64,000 nt of DNA from Reyranella sp. (GCF_030651995.1 NZ_JAUSBN010000035.1:124001-188000); one strand, 5' to 3'. Shown: positions 26,000-34,935, counted from the stretch's first letter. A program made the numbers and translations. Notes: a model not told the origin generated them from the letters alone.

Positions 26000-26449
26000 T
26001 TGGGCCCCGACGACGACGAATATATCGGCTACGTACTCTCCGACGTTGCGCGCCTGATCCGCACCGTGTTCGACCGGCGCGTGCGCGACATCGGGCTGAC
26101 CCGCGCCCAGTGGCTGGTCCTCACGCGTCTCTATCGTCGACCCGGCGCCAGCCAGACCGAACTCGCCGACATGCTGGAGATCGATCGAGCCAGTGCCGGC
26201 CGCATGATTGACCGCATGCAGAAGAACGGCTGGGTCGAGCGGCGCGCCGATAGCGACGACCGCCGGATCAATCGGCTGTATCTCACGGCCGACGCCCGGC
26301 GCGCGCACAAGGACATGTGGGCGGTCGCCGAGGCCACGGTCGACGACGCGCTGGCGCCGCTCTCCACCGCCGAACGCGAGCAGTTCACGCGGCTGGCGGC
26401 ACGGGTGAAGGGGCAACTTCAATCGATGGCGGGAGCGCACGGCACATGA
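26000..26449 (+). CDS. MarR-family transcriptional regulator
   Basis: 149 residues, dimeric winged-helix regulator. The helix-turn-helix reads GASQTELADMLEIDRASAGRMIDRMQKNGWVERRADSDDRRINRLYLT, with the DxRxxxxxLT wing typical of MarR. The start appears to be TTG 26000; no ATG or GTG lies between it and the DNA-binding region. It is divergent from the DHA2 exporter with a palindromic operator between them, and overlaps the EmrA-type adaptor gene by ATGA at 26446-26449. It most likely represses both transcripts until a ligand binds. Confidence 0.92.
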   Translation: MGPDDDEYIGYVLSDVARLIRTVFDRRVRDIGLTRAQWLVLTRLYRRPGASQTELADMLEIDRASAGRMIDRMQKNGWVERRADSDDRRINRLYLTADARRAHKDMWAVAEATVDDALAPLSTAEREQFTRLAARVKGQLQSMAGAHGT

Positions 26450-27546
26450 GCCGCCGCCCGGTTCCCGTGCTGCGACTTGTGCTGCTGTTTGCTGTGCCCC
26501 TGCTGGCGGTCGGCGGGGCGGGCTGGTGGTGGCTGTCCGGCGGTCGCTACGTCTCGACCGACAACGCCTATGTGAAGGCCCATATCGTCCAGATCGCGCC
26601 CGAAGTGTCCGGCCAGGTCCGGCGGGTCCTCGCCCGGGACCATGCCTCGGTCGCGGCCGGCGCTCAGTTGTTCACCATCGAGTCGAGGCCCTTCCGGCTG
26701 GCGCTCGACAGCGCCGAGGCGGAACTCGACTCGGCGCGCGCCCATGTCGAGAACCTGCGCGGCATCTGGCGTGAGGCGATGGCCGAACTGTCAGACGCTG
26801 AAGCGCGTGCCGACTACTTCCAACGGCAGGCCCAGCGCCAGGAGGAGCTTGCGGCGAAGGGCGTGGCCTCCGCCAGCAAGCGCGACGAATCGCAGAACGA
26901 CGCGCGCGCAGCGGCCGATCGCGTGGCCACGGCGCGTGAAAAACTGCGGCGCGTACTGGCGGCGCTGAACGGCGATCCGCAGCTCGCCGTCGAGGCGCAT
27001 CCGCTGGTGCGCGAGAAGACGGCGGCGCGCGAGCGAGCCGCGCTCGATCTCGCCCGCACGACGGTACGGGCCCCGGTCGACGGCGTGGTGGTCAACATGC
27101 GCCTGCAGCAGGGCGAGCAGGTCAAGGCGGCGACGCCGCTCTTCTCGCTGGTCGTGCTGAGCCGGCCCTGGGTCGAGGCGAACTTCAAGGAAACCGAGCT
27201 GACCCATGTGAAGGTCGGTCAGAAGGCCACCGTGGTGCTCGACACCTATCCCGACGTGACGTGGGAGGCGCTGGTCGAAAGCGTGAGCCCGGCGACGGGC
27301 GCAGAGTTCGCGATCCTGCCGCCGCAGAATGCCAGCGGGAACTGGGTGAAGGTCGTGCAGCGCCTGCCGGTCAAATTGCGGCTGCTGCCCCATGTCGGGG
27401 AACCGCCGCTACGCGCCGGCATGACCGCGACGGTGAAGATCGATACCGGCCGCCAGCGCGATCTCACGAGCCTGCTGGGCGGAACGAAGGACGCGCCGCC
27501 AGCACCCACGTCACCGCCGCACGACGTCACCGCACATTCGAAGTAG
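26446..27546 (+). CDS. HlyD/EmrA-type membrane-fusion adaptor
   Basis: 366 residues, anchored by one N-terminal membrane segment (VLRLVLLFAVPLLAVGGAGWWWL) with the rest in the periplasm. STDNAYVKAHIVQIAPEVSGQV is the family's beta-strand signature. A long alpha-hairpin (about 90-190) follows, then the lipoyl-type segment TTVRAPVDGVVVNMRLQQGEQV and the barrel domain. The Pro-rich tail is not conserved. ATG 26446 overlaps the MarR stop (ATGA), so translation is coupled. It should link the DHA2 exporter at 24413-25954 to an outer-membrane channel, which is not coded here. Confidence 0.93.
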   Translation: MSRRPVPVLRLVLLFAVPLLAVGGAGWWWLSGGRYVSTDNAYVKAHIVQIAPEVSGQVRRVLARDHASVAAGAQLFTIESRPFRLALDSAEAELDSARAHVENLRGIWREAMAELSDAEARADYFQRQAQRQEELAAKGVASASKRDESQNDARAAADRVATAREKLRRVLAALNGDPQLAVEAHPLVREKTAARERAALDLARTTVRAPVDGVVVNMRLQQGEQVKAATPLFSLVVLSRPWVEANFKETELTHVKVGQKATVVLDTYPDVTWEALVESVSPATGAEFAILPPQNASGNWVKVVQRLPVKLRLLPHVGEPPLRAGMTATVKIDTGRQRDLTSLLGGTKDAPPAPTSPPHDVTAHSK

Positions 27547-27559
27547 CGAAGCAGAAACT

Positions 27560-27709
27560 CCGTCGTCTTGAGCGAAGCGCCCCCTCGGATGCCTCGGGGC
27601 AGGCTCCGTCGCGCAGTCGAAAGACCTCTATTTGTTTCGATACACCGTGCGTCGGGAAAGAGGTCCTTCGACTGCGCCGTCCTGCGGACGGCTCCGCTCA
27701 GGACGACGG
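27560..27709. repeat. Dispersed long-hairpin repeat, type A, copy 1
   Basis: A 150-base imperfect palindrome. The outer arms are CCGTCGTCTTGAGCGAAGC (from 27560) and the complement of CCGTCGTCCTGAGCGGAGC (to 27709). The inner arms are GCGCAGTCGAAAGACCTCT (27611-27629) and its near complement (27659-27677). A second copy lies at 32609-32735. It fills the convergent gap between the adaptor and the Asp-box protein genes. Confidence 0.85.
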
Positions 27710-27719
27710 CTTTAGAGGG

Positions 27720-28781
27720 TCACCCGCACGCCAGCGAATAGATGTGCTGGACCTCGCCGGGGAGGGGCATCGCCTGCCATGTCCTGCCGGCGTCGCGAGT
27801 ACCGAAAACCTCGCCGTCGTAGCGGGCGCCGATATAGACCTGTCCGGCGTCGGTCGGATGCAGGCCGATCGACATGATCGTGCCATGCACCTGGACCTTG
27901 TCGAAGCGCGTCCAGCTCTCGCCGCCGTCCTCGCTGCGGTAAAGGCCGCCGTCCTTGCTCGCTGCGGCGACCGAGAGGGCCGAGTAGAGCGTGTTGGGCT
28001 CGACCGGCGAGACGCGGATGTCGCGGCCGTAGGTGGTGGGCGAGAAGCGGCCGACTTCCATGTCCTTCCAGGTCCGCCCCTGGTCGCTGCTGTGGAACAG
28101 GCCCATGCGTACGGCAAGCCACAGTCCCTCGGGATCGGCGGGGTTGATGGTCACGGCATGGCTGTCGAGCATGCCTTCGGCCGTCGTGTCGCTCACGATC
28201 CGGCTCTTGAGATGCTCCTGCTCGGCGAGCTTCAGCAGGCCCGCGCTGCAATCGGTCCAGGTCTGGCCGAGATCGATGCTGCGCATCACGCCGTTGATCT
28301 CTAGCGCGGCGTAGAGCTCGTCGTGGCGCCTCGGGTGCTGCACCAGCCGCATTACCCGCGACGCGAAGGGGCCCGTGCAGTGAGTGTCGATGGCTGGGGT
28401 GGGAAGCGCCTGCCACGACGCACCGCCATCATCGCTGCGATAGACGGCGATGGGGGATGCACCGGCGAACACACGATCCGGATCGCGCGAGTCGACGAGG
28501 AAGGACCAGACTTCCCGGCCGGCATCGGGGAAGGCGGTCCGGCGGAAGGTGGCACCGCGGTCGGTGCTGCGCCACACGCCGTCGTTGGTTCCGGCGAATA
28601 CGATCTCCGGGTTCTTCGGATGGACGAAGAGGGTGAAGGCCTGGACGGTCCCGAGTACGTGCTGCCAGTCACCGCCCGCGGTCGGGCGGCGGAAGACGCC
28701 GACGCGGCCCTTGTGGTCGGGCTTCCCGAAATAGCCAGCCACACCGACATAGATGTTCGACTGATCCCGTCCGGTATTCAT
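27720..28781 (-). CDS. Asp-box (BNR/sortilin-like) beta-propeller protein
   Basis: 353 residues, no signal peptide. At least six Asp-box turns with the S/T-x-D-x-G-x-T-W pattern are visible: STDRGATFR, SDDGGASWQ, SIDLGQTWT, SSDQGRTWK, SEDGGESWT and TRDAGRTWQ. Spacing of 45-60 residues fits a propeller like those of sialidases and VPS10/sortilin domains. No sialidase RIP motif is seen, so an enzyme call is not justified. GGAGG lies 8 bases before ATG 28781. It starts 19 bases after the cobalamin-binding-like gene and is probably its operon partner. The role is unknown, perhaps binding. Confidence 0.82.
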   Translation of the reverse strand: MNTGRDQSNIYVGVAGYFGKPDHKGRVGVFRRPTAGGDWQHVLGTVQAFTLFVHPKNPEIVFAGTNDGVWRSTDRGATFRRTAFPDAGREVWSFLVDSRDPDRVFAGASPIAVYRSDDGGASWQALPTPAIDTHCTGPFASRVMRLVQHPRRHDELYAALEINGVMRSIDLGQTWTDCSAGLLKLAEQEHLKSRIVSDTTAEGMLDSHAVTINPADPEGLWLAVRMGLFHSSDQGRTWKDMEVGRFSPTTYGRDIRVSPVEPNTLYSALSVAAASKDGGLYRSEDGGESWTRFDKVQVHGTIMSIGLHPTDAGQVYIGARYDGEVFGTRDAGRTWQAMPLPGEVQHIYSLACG

Positions 28782-28800
28782 GGGTTTTCCTCCGGTTCCC

Positions 28801-29589
28801 TTATATCTCGTTTGGAGATGAGATTATCGCTTCCAGAGCGGCGAGTCCGTCGGTGAGCGCTGCCGGTCCCGGCTGCAGGATCAGGGGTGACTTGATCTCG
28901 TGAAGTCGCCCGCGCTTGATGGCCGGGATGCTCCCGAAGCCCGGCCGCGCCACGACCTTCTCGCTCCTGAATTTCTTGCCGCACCAGGAGCCGATGATGA
29001 TGTCGGGCGACCGGCGGATCACCTCTTCGGCCGTTACGATCCTCTCCCTGGCGGATTTGCACGCTGCAAGTTCGGGGAAAACGTCCGCACCTCCTGCGGC
29101 ATCGATCAGTTCCGACACCCAGGCGATGCCCGAGATCATGGGCTCGTCCCACTCCTCGAAGTAGACCTTGGGGCGATTACCCCTCTGCGCCGCGCGCTTG
29201 CGCGTGTCCTCGAGGTTGCTGGAAAGCCGGTTCGCGAGGCCATCCGCGCGATCCTGCGCGCCGACCAATGCGCCGAGCGTGCGGATCATGCCCAGAATTT
29301 CCGCGACGGTCCTTTGATTGAAGGCATGGACGGCGACGCCCGCCCGAATGAGCGACGCGACGATATCGGCTTGCAGGTCCGAAAAGGTAAGAACCAGGTC
29401 CGGCTGCAGCGCAAGGATCTTTGGAATGTCAGCAGAAATGAACGCCGAGACCCGGGGCTTCTCCCGGCGCGCCTGCGGCGGCCGCACGGTGTAGCCCGAG
29501 ACGCCGACGATCCGGTCCTGCTCGCCCAGCAGGTAGAGTGTCTCGGTGGTTTCCTCGGTCAGACAGACGATGCGCTCGGGCGGGTACAT
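28801..29589 (-). CDS. BtuF/FepB-like substrate-binding domain protein without signal peptide
   Basis: 262 residues of the TroA/BtuF periplasmic-binding fold: PPERIVCLTEETTETLYLLGEQDRIVGVSGYT at the N-terminus, then DLVLTFSDLQADIVASLIRAGV and a C-terminal lobe with RRSPDIIIGSWCGKKF. It begins directly with the domain, with no visible export signal, unlike true ABC receptors. Proteins of this kind are usually annotated 'cobalamin-binding protein' and occur without BtuC/BtuD, as here. It sits between a Liv-type receptor and the Asp-box protein on one strand. Ligand and location are uncertain. Confidence 0.78.
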   Translation of the reverse strand: MYPPERIVCLTEETTETLYLLGEQDRIVGVSGYTVRPPQARREKPRVSAFISADIPKILALQPDLVLTFSDLQADIVASLIRAGVAVHAFNQRTVAEILGMIRTLGALVGAQDRADGLANRLSSNLEDTRKRAAQRGNRPKVYFEEWDEPMISGIAWVSELIDAAGGADVFPELAACKSARERIVTAEEVIRRSPDIIIGSWCGKKFRSEKVVARPGFGSIPAIKRGRLHEIKSPLILQPGPAALTDGLAALEAIISSPNEI

Positions 29590-29661
29590 GTTACGCGTCG
29601 ATGGTGGGCGGGCGTCCCGTCATGGCCGGGAGCGAAGGTTCGGCCATGACGGGACTCCAGT

Positions 29662-30876
29662 TCAGTTCTTCTTGACCAGCGGGCACTCGCTGTTGGCCAG
29701 GGGGCGGAACGCCTCCTCGCCGGAGATCTTGGCGAGCAGCTTGTAGTAATCCCACGGGCCCTTCGACTCCGAGGGCTTCTTGACCTCGAAGAGATACATG
29801 TCGTGCATCTTGCGGCCGTCCTGGCGGACGTAGCTCGGGCCGAAGATCGGATCGTCCCACTTGGCGGCCTTCATCGCGGCCATCACCTTGTCTGAATCAT
29901 CCGTTCCGGTCGACTTCACCGCGTTCAGGTAGGCAAGCGTCGCCGAATAGAAGCCGGCCTGTACGCTGGTCGGCATCTTGCCGTTGAACCGGGCGGCGAA
30001 CTTCTTGGAGAAAGCACGCGTCCGGTCGTTGAGATCCCAGTAGAACGCCTCCGTGAGGTTCAGGCCCTGTGCACGCTCGAGGCCCAGCGAGTGGATGTCG
30101 GAGATGAAGACCAGCAGGCCCGCAAGCTTCTGGCCGCCCTTGACGATGCCGAATTCGGAAGCCTGCCGGATCGAGTTGATCGTGTCGCCGCCGGCGTTGG
30201 CGAGACCTATGATCTGCGCCTTCGAGGCCTGCGCCTGCAGCAGGAACGACGAGAAGTCGTTGGTGTTGATCGGGTGCTTGACGCCGCCGACCACGGTGCC
30301 GCCGGCGGCCTTCACCACGGCGGACACGTCGCGTTCCAGCGCATAGCCGAAGGCATAGTCGGCGGTGAGGAAGAACCAGGTCTTGCCGCCGGCCTTCACC
30401 ACCGCCGAGCCGGTGCCATTGGCCAGCGCGGCGGTGTCGTAGACCCAGTGGATCAGGTAGGGATTGCAGAGCTTGCCGGTGAGATCCGACGAGGCGGGGT
30501 CGGGGGCGATGAAGATCCTCTTCTTGTCAGCGGCCACGCGGGCCGCGGCGATCGACGAGGAGGAGGCGCCGGCGCCCATCACCATGTCGACCTTCTCGTT
30601 GTCGTACCAGCGGCCGACCGTGGTCGCCGCGACATCGGCCTTGTTCTGGATGTCGCCGGTCACGAGTTCGATCTTCTGGCCGAGCACCGAGCCGCCGAAA
30701 TCCTCGATCGCCATCTGGGCCGCGAGCACCGCGCCGGGCCCATTGATATCGGCGTAGAGGCTCGACAGGTCGGTGGCGACGCCGATCTTCAGGGTGTTGT
30801 CGGAAAGCTGGGCGGCCGCCGGCAGGGCCCAGGCCGCAAGGCAGAATGCGGCCGTGCTGAACAGGTTACGTCTCAT
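29662..30876 (-). CDS. Branched-chain-amino-acid-type (LivK-like) ABC solute receptor
   Basis: 404 residues with a signal peptide (MRRNLFSTAAFCLAAWALPAAAQ). The mature domain begins NTLKIGVATDLSSLYADINGPGAVLAAQMAIEDFGG, the Peripla_BP_6 pattern used for branched-chain amino acids, amides and aromatic acids. It has KIELVTGDIQNKADVA and YAFGYALERDVSAVVKAAGGTVVG. No Liv permease or ATPase genes adjoin, so it is an orphan receptor. ATG 30876 lies after a GGGAGAGAAAC site. It may be co-transcribed with the two genes downstream (72-base gap). Confidence 0.92.
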   Translation of the reverse strand: MRRNLFSTAAFCLAAWALPAAAQLSDNTLKIGVATDLSSLYADINGPGAVLAAQMAIEDFGGSVLGQKIELVTGDIQNKADVAATTVGRWYDNEKVDMVMGAGASSSSIAAARVAADKKRIFIAPDPASSDLTGKLCNPYLIHWVYDTAALANGTGSAVVKAGGKTWFFLTADYAFGYALERDVSAVVKAAGGTVVGGVKHPINTNDFSSFLLQAQASKAQIIGLANAGGDTINSIRQASEFGIVKGGQKLAGLLVFISDIHSLGLERAQGLNLTEAFYWDLNDRTRAFSKKFAARFNGKMPTSVQAGFYSATLAYLNAVKSTGTDDSDKVMAAMKAAKWDDPIFGPSYVRQDGRKMHDMYLFEVKKPSESKGPWDYYKLLAKISGEEAFRPLANSECPLVKKN

Positions 30877-30953
30877 CGTTTCTCTCCCTAGGCTTTGTTA
30901 TTGGGCGAAGCCTATCAAGGCTCCGGCATTCTGCAAGGCAGAGGAGACACCGA

Positions 30954-31694
30954 ATGATCGAGAAAATTCTGGACATCCCGACCAAGGACGGGGCGATGGA
31001 GACTTTCATCTGCCATCCGGAGAGGGGCGGGCCCTACCCGCCGGTCCTGTTCCTGATGGACGCGCCGGGGATCCGCGAGGAGCTCTATGACATGGCGCGC
31101 CGGCTGGCGACGGTCGGTTACTACGTCATGCTCCCCAACCTCTATTACCGGGCCGGCACCGATACGAAGTACGGGCCGGACGTGCTGAAGCATGGCAGCG
31201 ACGAACACACGCGCATGCGGTCCGTCCGCACCAAGATGACCATCCCGCCGGTCATGGACGACGTGGCGGCGATGATCGCCTACGCGGATTCCCAGAAGGA
31301 ATCGAAGAAGGGGCCGGTCGGCACCCATGGCTATTGCATGAGCGGTCCCTATTCTCTGGCGGCTGCCGCGCGCTTCCCCGACCGGATTGCGGCGGCAGCG
31401 TCTTTCTATGGCACCTGGCTGGTGAGCGATGCGGTCGAGAGCCCGCACCTGACGCTCGGCAAGGCTCGCGGCGAAATCTACATCTCCTGCGCCGAACATG
31501 ACGAGCTGGCGCCGCCCGAGATGGTCAAGGAACTGAAGGCCCTGTTCGACAGGTCCGGTGCGAAGGGTGAACTCGAGATCCAGCCGACGGTGCATCACGG
31601 CTTCGCCTTCCCGCAACGCTGGTGCTACGACAAGCCTGCTGCCGAACGGCACTGGGAGCGCCTGATCGCACTCTACCGCCGAAACCTCGGCTGA
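30954..31694 (+). CDS. Dienelactone hydrolase family protein (cytoplasmic)
   Basis: 246 residues, alpha/beta hydrolase. The nucleophile elbow is GYCMSG with Cys128, as in dienelactone hydrolases. The acid lies in SCAEHDELAPPEMV and the catalytic His in VHHGFAFP. There is no signal peptide. GGCAGAGGAGA lies upstream of ATG 30954. A second, exported member of the same family starts 20 bases downstream, so the pair is an operon. The substrate is not known; such enzymes open lactone rings from chlorocatechols or related compounds but many have other ester substrates. Confidence 0.88.
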   Translation: MIEKILDIPTKDGAMETFICHPERGGPYPPVLFLMDAPGIREELYDMARRLATVGYYVMLPNLYYRAGTDTKYGPDVLKHGSDEHTRMRSVRTKMTIPPVMDDVAAMIAYADSQKESKKGPVGTHGYCMSGPYSLAAAARFPDRIAAAASFYGTWLVSDAVESPHLTLGKARGEIYISCAEHDELAPPEMVKELKALFDRSGAKGELEIQPTVHHGFAFPQRWCYDKPAAERHWERLIALYRRNLG

Positions 31695-31714
31695 CACGGA
31701 AAGCGGGGCTCACG

Positions 31715-32602
31715 ATGGACGGACGTAACCTCACCCAGATCGAGATCGATCGGCGCGTCTTCGATCTCTATGACGAATACTGCCATGGCGGCATGGACCG
31801 CCGGACCTTCCTGTCGCGCGCCGCCGCGGTCACGGTCGGCGGGCTCGCCATGGCGCAAGCCCTGCTGCCGCGCTACGTCCAGGCCCAGACGATCTCGTTC
31901 ACCGACGATCGTATCAAGGCGACGTACGTGACCTATCCGTCACCGGGAGGCACGTCGGGAACGATGCGCGGCTATCTCGTGCAGCCGAAGGGCACCGGTC
32001 CGTTCCCGGTGGTCCTGGTCATCCACGAGAATCGCGGCCTCAATCCCTACATCGAGGATGTGGCGCGCCGCGCGGCGACCGAGGGTTTCCTCGCGCTGGC
32101 GCCGGACGGGCTCTTTCCCGTCGGCGGATATCCCGGCAACGACGATGACGGACGTACGCTGCAGGCCAAGCTCGACCAGGGCAAGCTGCGGACCGACATG
32201 GTCAACAGCGCGCGCTTCCTGAAGACCCATGCAATGTCGACCGGCAAGCTCGGCGTCACGGGCTTTTGCTGGGGCGGTGGGACGACCAACTTCCTGGCCG
32301 CGACCCTGGGCGCCGACATGAATGCCGGGGTGCCGTTCTACGGCCCGGCCGCAGAGACCGCATCGGTGCCGAACATCAAGGCGCCGTTGCTGGTGCAGTA
32401 CGCCGAGTCCGACGAGCGCATCAACGCGATGTGGCCAGCCTACGAGACGGCGCTGAAGGCCAACGGCGTGGCCTACGAGATGTACATCTATCCCGGCACG
32501 CAGCATGGCTTTCACAACAATTCGACACCGCGCTACAACGAGGCCCAGGCCAAGATCGCCTGGGACCGCACGATCGCGTTCTTCAAGAAGAATCTGACCT
32601 AA
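31715..32602 (+). CDS. Dienelactone hydrolase family protein, probable Tat export
   Basis: 295 residues. After an unusual 27-residue N-terminal helix (IEIDRRVFDLYDEYCHGG) comes a twin-arginine signal MDRRTFLSRAAAVTVGGLAMA (R29, R30), ending near VQAQ. The mature hydrolase has HENRGLNPYIEDVARR, nucleophile GFCWGGG (Cys185), YAESDERI and TQHGFHNN. This layout is known for periplasmic 'dienelactone hydrolase' relatives. It follows the cytoplasmic paralogue by 20 bases. A type A palindromic repeat begins 6 bases after its stop and may end the transcript. Confidence 0.88.
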   Translation: MDGRNLTQIEIDRRVFDLYDEYCHGGMDRRTFLSRAAAVTVGGLAMAQALLPRYVQAQTISFTDDRIKATYVTYPSPGGTSGTMRGYLVQPKGTGPFPVVLVIHENRGLNPYIEDVARRAATEGFLALAPDGLFPVGGYPGNDDDGRTLQAKLDQGKLRTDMVNSARFLKTHAMSTGKLGVTGFCWGGGTTNFLAATLGADMNAGVPFYGPAAETASVPNIKAPLLVQYAESDERINAMWPAYETALKANGVAYEMYIYPGTQHGFHNNSTPRYNEAQAKIAWDRTIAFFKKNLT

Positions 32603-32608
32603 CGCGCT

Positions 32609-32735
32609 CCGTCATCCTGAGCGAAGCGCCGAAGGCGCGCAGTCGAAGGATCTCTTTTCGCCTCGACACATCGTGCGCTGGAAAAGAGGTCCTTCGACTG
32701 CGCCGCCCTTCGGGCGGCTCCGCTCAGGACGACGG
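32609..32735. repeat. Dispersed long-hairpin repeat, type A, copy 2
   Basis: A 127-base palindrome related to 27560-27709. The outer arm CCGTCATCCTGAGCGAAGC pairs with the complement of CCCGTCGTCCTGAGCGGAGC. The inner arm GCGCAGTCGAAGGATCTCTT pairs with AAGAGGTCCTTCGACTGCGC. A short sub-hairpin GCCGCCCTTCGGGCGGC sits in the right arm. Again it lies between two convergent genes. Confidence 0.87.
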
Positions 32736-32741
32736 GTATCA

Positions 32742-33245
32742 TCAGGCCGCGGTTGCAGCATTGGGCTTGCCGGCCTGCCAGTCGTCGAGCTTGGCGCGTG
32801 CCCCGTTCCTGGTCGGGTCGAGTGCCGAGTCCTGTCCCGGGACCTTGGCGGCGAGTTCGATCACGTAGCCGTTGGGATCGCGAAAATAGATCGACCGGAT
32901 GAAATGATGGTCGGACACGCCGCGGACCTCGCGGCCTTCCGCCTTGCCCCTGGCGAACATCCGGTCGAGATGCTCGGGTTCGACCTCCAGGGCGATGTGG
33001 AGGTCGAAGTCGTGCTGATCCTTGAAATCGAACGGCATGTCCGGCGCCTCGAAGAAGGCCAGGCAGGAGCCGTCGTCGAGCTGGAAGAAGGTGTGCAGCA
33101 CGCCGGCGCCGGTCGTGCGACCCGTCTTGGTCTGTTCGATCTTGAGCGTATGGGCGAGGGGGAGGCCGAGGAAGTCCTCGTAGAACTTCCTCGTCTCCTC
33201 GGAGTCGCGGCAGCGGTAGGCGTTGTGGTGCAGACCCTTGATCAT
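32742..33245 (-). CDS. VOC-superfamily protein, glyoxalase/dioxygenase-like
   Basis: 167 residues. IKGLHHNAYRCRDSEETRKFYEDFLGLPLAHT opens the first half with a metal-ligand His. HIALEV and DPNGYVIELAAK supply the other expected ligands (His, Glu). The C-terminal 30 residues extend beyond the domain. The start ATG 33245 is followed by normal coding sequence. It is convergent with the hydrolase pair and 41 bases downstream of an oligopeptide-type receptor gene on the same strand. The substrate is unknown; methylmalonyl-CoA epimerase-like or dioxygenase-like activity cannot be separated here. Confidence 0.83.
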   Translation of the reverse strand: MIKGLHHNAYRCRDSEETRKFYEDFLGLPLAHTLKIEQTKTGRTTGAGVLHTFFQLDDGSCLAFFEAPDMPFDFKDQHDFDLHIALEVEPEHLDRMFARGKAEGREVRGVSDHHFIRSIYFRDPNGYVIELAAKVPGQDSALDPTRNGARAKLDDWQAGKPNAATAA

Positions 33246-33286
33246 CGAAGCCTCCGATCATTCACCCGCCCGAGCCTAACGCCGTC

Positions 33287-34873
33287 CTAGCGGTCGAGCC
33301 AGACATCCTCGAAGCGCCAGTGGTTGTAGATGGTGTTGACCGCCAGGTTCACGGCCTTGACCTCGGGGCGCCAGCAGGTGCCGCCCCAGCCGTGCTGGAT
33401 GACCGGGCGTGCGCCGTCTTCCTGCAGCTTCTTGTCGATCTCCCACACGATCTTCCGACGCGCCTCGACGTCGCTCAAGACCGATTGTTGGTCGAACAGC
33501 TTCTCGACCTCCGGATTGCAGTAGTTGGTGTAGTTGCGCTCCGAGCCGCAGCGGAAGGTCTCGTAGAAGACGACGTCCGGATCGTCGACGCCGACACCCT
33601 GGACGTTCATGCCGATGGCGAAGTCGCGGCGCATCATCCGATTGTACCAGACCGCGGTTTCGAGCGGCTCCAGCTCGGCCTGGATGTTCACCTGCTTCAG
33701 ATGGTCGATCAGGATGACCGCAGGGTCCCTATAACTCGGGATGTTGCGGGTCGAGACCTTGATCTTCAGCGGCTTGTCAGCCGTATAGCCGAGCTCGGCC
33801 ATGATCTTGCGGCCTTCCTCGCGCGCCTTGGCCACGTCGGGGCCGTAACCCGCCACGGTCGACAGGAACTCGGTCGGCATGCCCCAGAGGCCTTCCGGCG
33901 GCGGCAGCAACGCGCCGCCGATACGGTAGTTGCCCTGGCCCAGGATCTCGTTGAAGGCGTTGCGGTCGAGCGACAAGGCCATGGCGCGGCGGATCTTTGC
34001 GTCGTCGAACGGTGGCCTCTCCCGGTTGACCAGCAGGTTGGCCTGGGTGTTCGTCGGCTGCGCCTCGCAGATCGCCGTCGGCGCCTGGACCTTGAGATCG
34101 TTGACCATGGACGGCGTGACGACGGACGTGAAGGTCATGTCGAGCTTGCCGGCGACGAAGGTCAGCAGTGAGGTCGCACGGTTGGGGATGATCGAGAATT
34201 CGATCGCGTCGAGGTAAGGGCGGCCCGGCTTCCAGTAGTCCGGGTTGCGGGCGAGCTTGACCGACTCGTTCTGCTTCATCTCGACGAACTTGAACGGGCC
34301 GGTGCCGATCGGCTTCTGCCGCATCTGCGCCGTCGAGATGTGGCAGGGATAGACCGGCGAGAAGGCCGCGGCGAGCATGGTCAGCAGGGACGGTTGCGGC
34401 CGCTTGAGATGGAAGGTCGCTTCGCGGTCGCCGTTGACCGTCACCTTCTCGAGATTGAAGTACCAGGTCTTGCGAGGGTTCTTGCGCAGCTTCGATTCGT
34501 CGGAGATCACCATGTCCCAGGTGCACTTCACGTCGGCGCTGGTGAAGGGCTTGCCGTCGTGCCACTTCACGCCGTCGCGCAGCTTGAAGGTGAGCTGCTT
34601 GCCGTCATCGCTCCATTTCCACTCGGTGGCGAGGTCGGGAATGATGCTGTCCGGCTTGTTCTGCTTCGTCTTGGGATCGAACATCACCAGATTGTTGTAG
34701 ACCGACATGAACGGCATGACGGTCGAGATCGTCGCTTCCTCGTGGATCGACGCGCTCGGCGGATTGTCCATGTGGGCGATCTTGAGCGTGCCGCCGGATT
34801 TCTGTGCCCACGCGGCCGGAGCTACGGCCAGGATCATGAGTGCCGCGGCGAGCGGCAGCGATGGATTTTTCAT
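33287..34873 (-). CDS. Family 5 (oligopeptide/nickel-type) ABC solute receptor
   Basis: 528 residues, exported (MKNPSLPLAAALMILAVAPAAWAQ). SBP_bac_5 signatures include LATEWKWSDDGKQLTFKLRDGVKWHDGKPFTSADVKCTWD and GTGPFKFVEMKQNESVKLARNPDYWKPGRPYLDAIEFSIIPN. I start at ATG 34873 because the signal peptide begins there and GGAGG lies about 10 bases upstream; the frame extends to 34912 without merit. No DppBCDF-type permease genes are near. It is divergent from a Bug receptor gene (62-base gap). The ligand is unknown. Confidence 0.93.
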   Translation of the reverse strand: MKNPSLPLAAALMILAVAPAAWAQKSGGTLKIAHMDNPPSASIHEEATISTVMPFMSVYNNLVMFDPKTKQNKPDSIIPDLATEWKWSDDGKQLTFKLRDGVKWHDGKPFTSADVKCTWDMVISDESKLRKNPRKTWYFNLEKVTVNGDREATFHLKRPQPSLLTMLAAAFSPVYPCHISTAQMRQKPIGTGPFKFVEMKQNESVKLARNPDYWKPGRPYLDAIEFSIIPNRATSLLTFVAGKLDMTFTSVVTPSMVNDLKVQAPTAICEAQPTNTQANLLVNRERPPFDDAKIRRAMALSLDRNAFNEILGQGNYRIGGALLPPPEGLWGMPTEFLSTVAGYGPDVAKAREEGRKIMAELGYTADKPLKIKVSTRNIPSYRDPAVILIDHLKQVNIQAELEPLETAVWYNRMMRRDFAIGMNVQGVGVDDPDVVFYETFRCGSERNYTNYCNPEVEKLFDQQSVLSDVEARRKIVWEIDKKLQEDGARPVIQHGWGGTCWRPEVKAVNLAVNTIYNHWRFEDVWLDR

Positions 34874-34935
34874 CCTTTCGTTTCCTCCTGTTGCTTGGGA
34901 TGACGCTAGCACTTCGCTCGGACTAGAGTCGGTCC

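Noticed and set aside
27560..27709. Insertion sequence or CRISPR-like unit
   Set aside because: There is no transposase frame, no target duplication and no regularly spaced direct repeats. It is a single palindromic unit.
29590..29661. Cobalamin riboswitch before the BtuF-like gene
   Set aside because: The gap is only 72 bases, and no B12-box-like sequence is visible.
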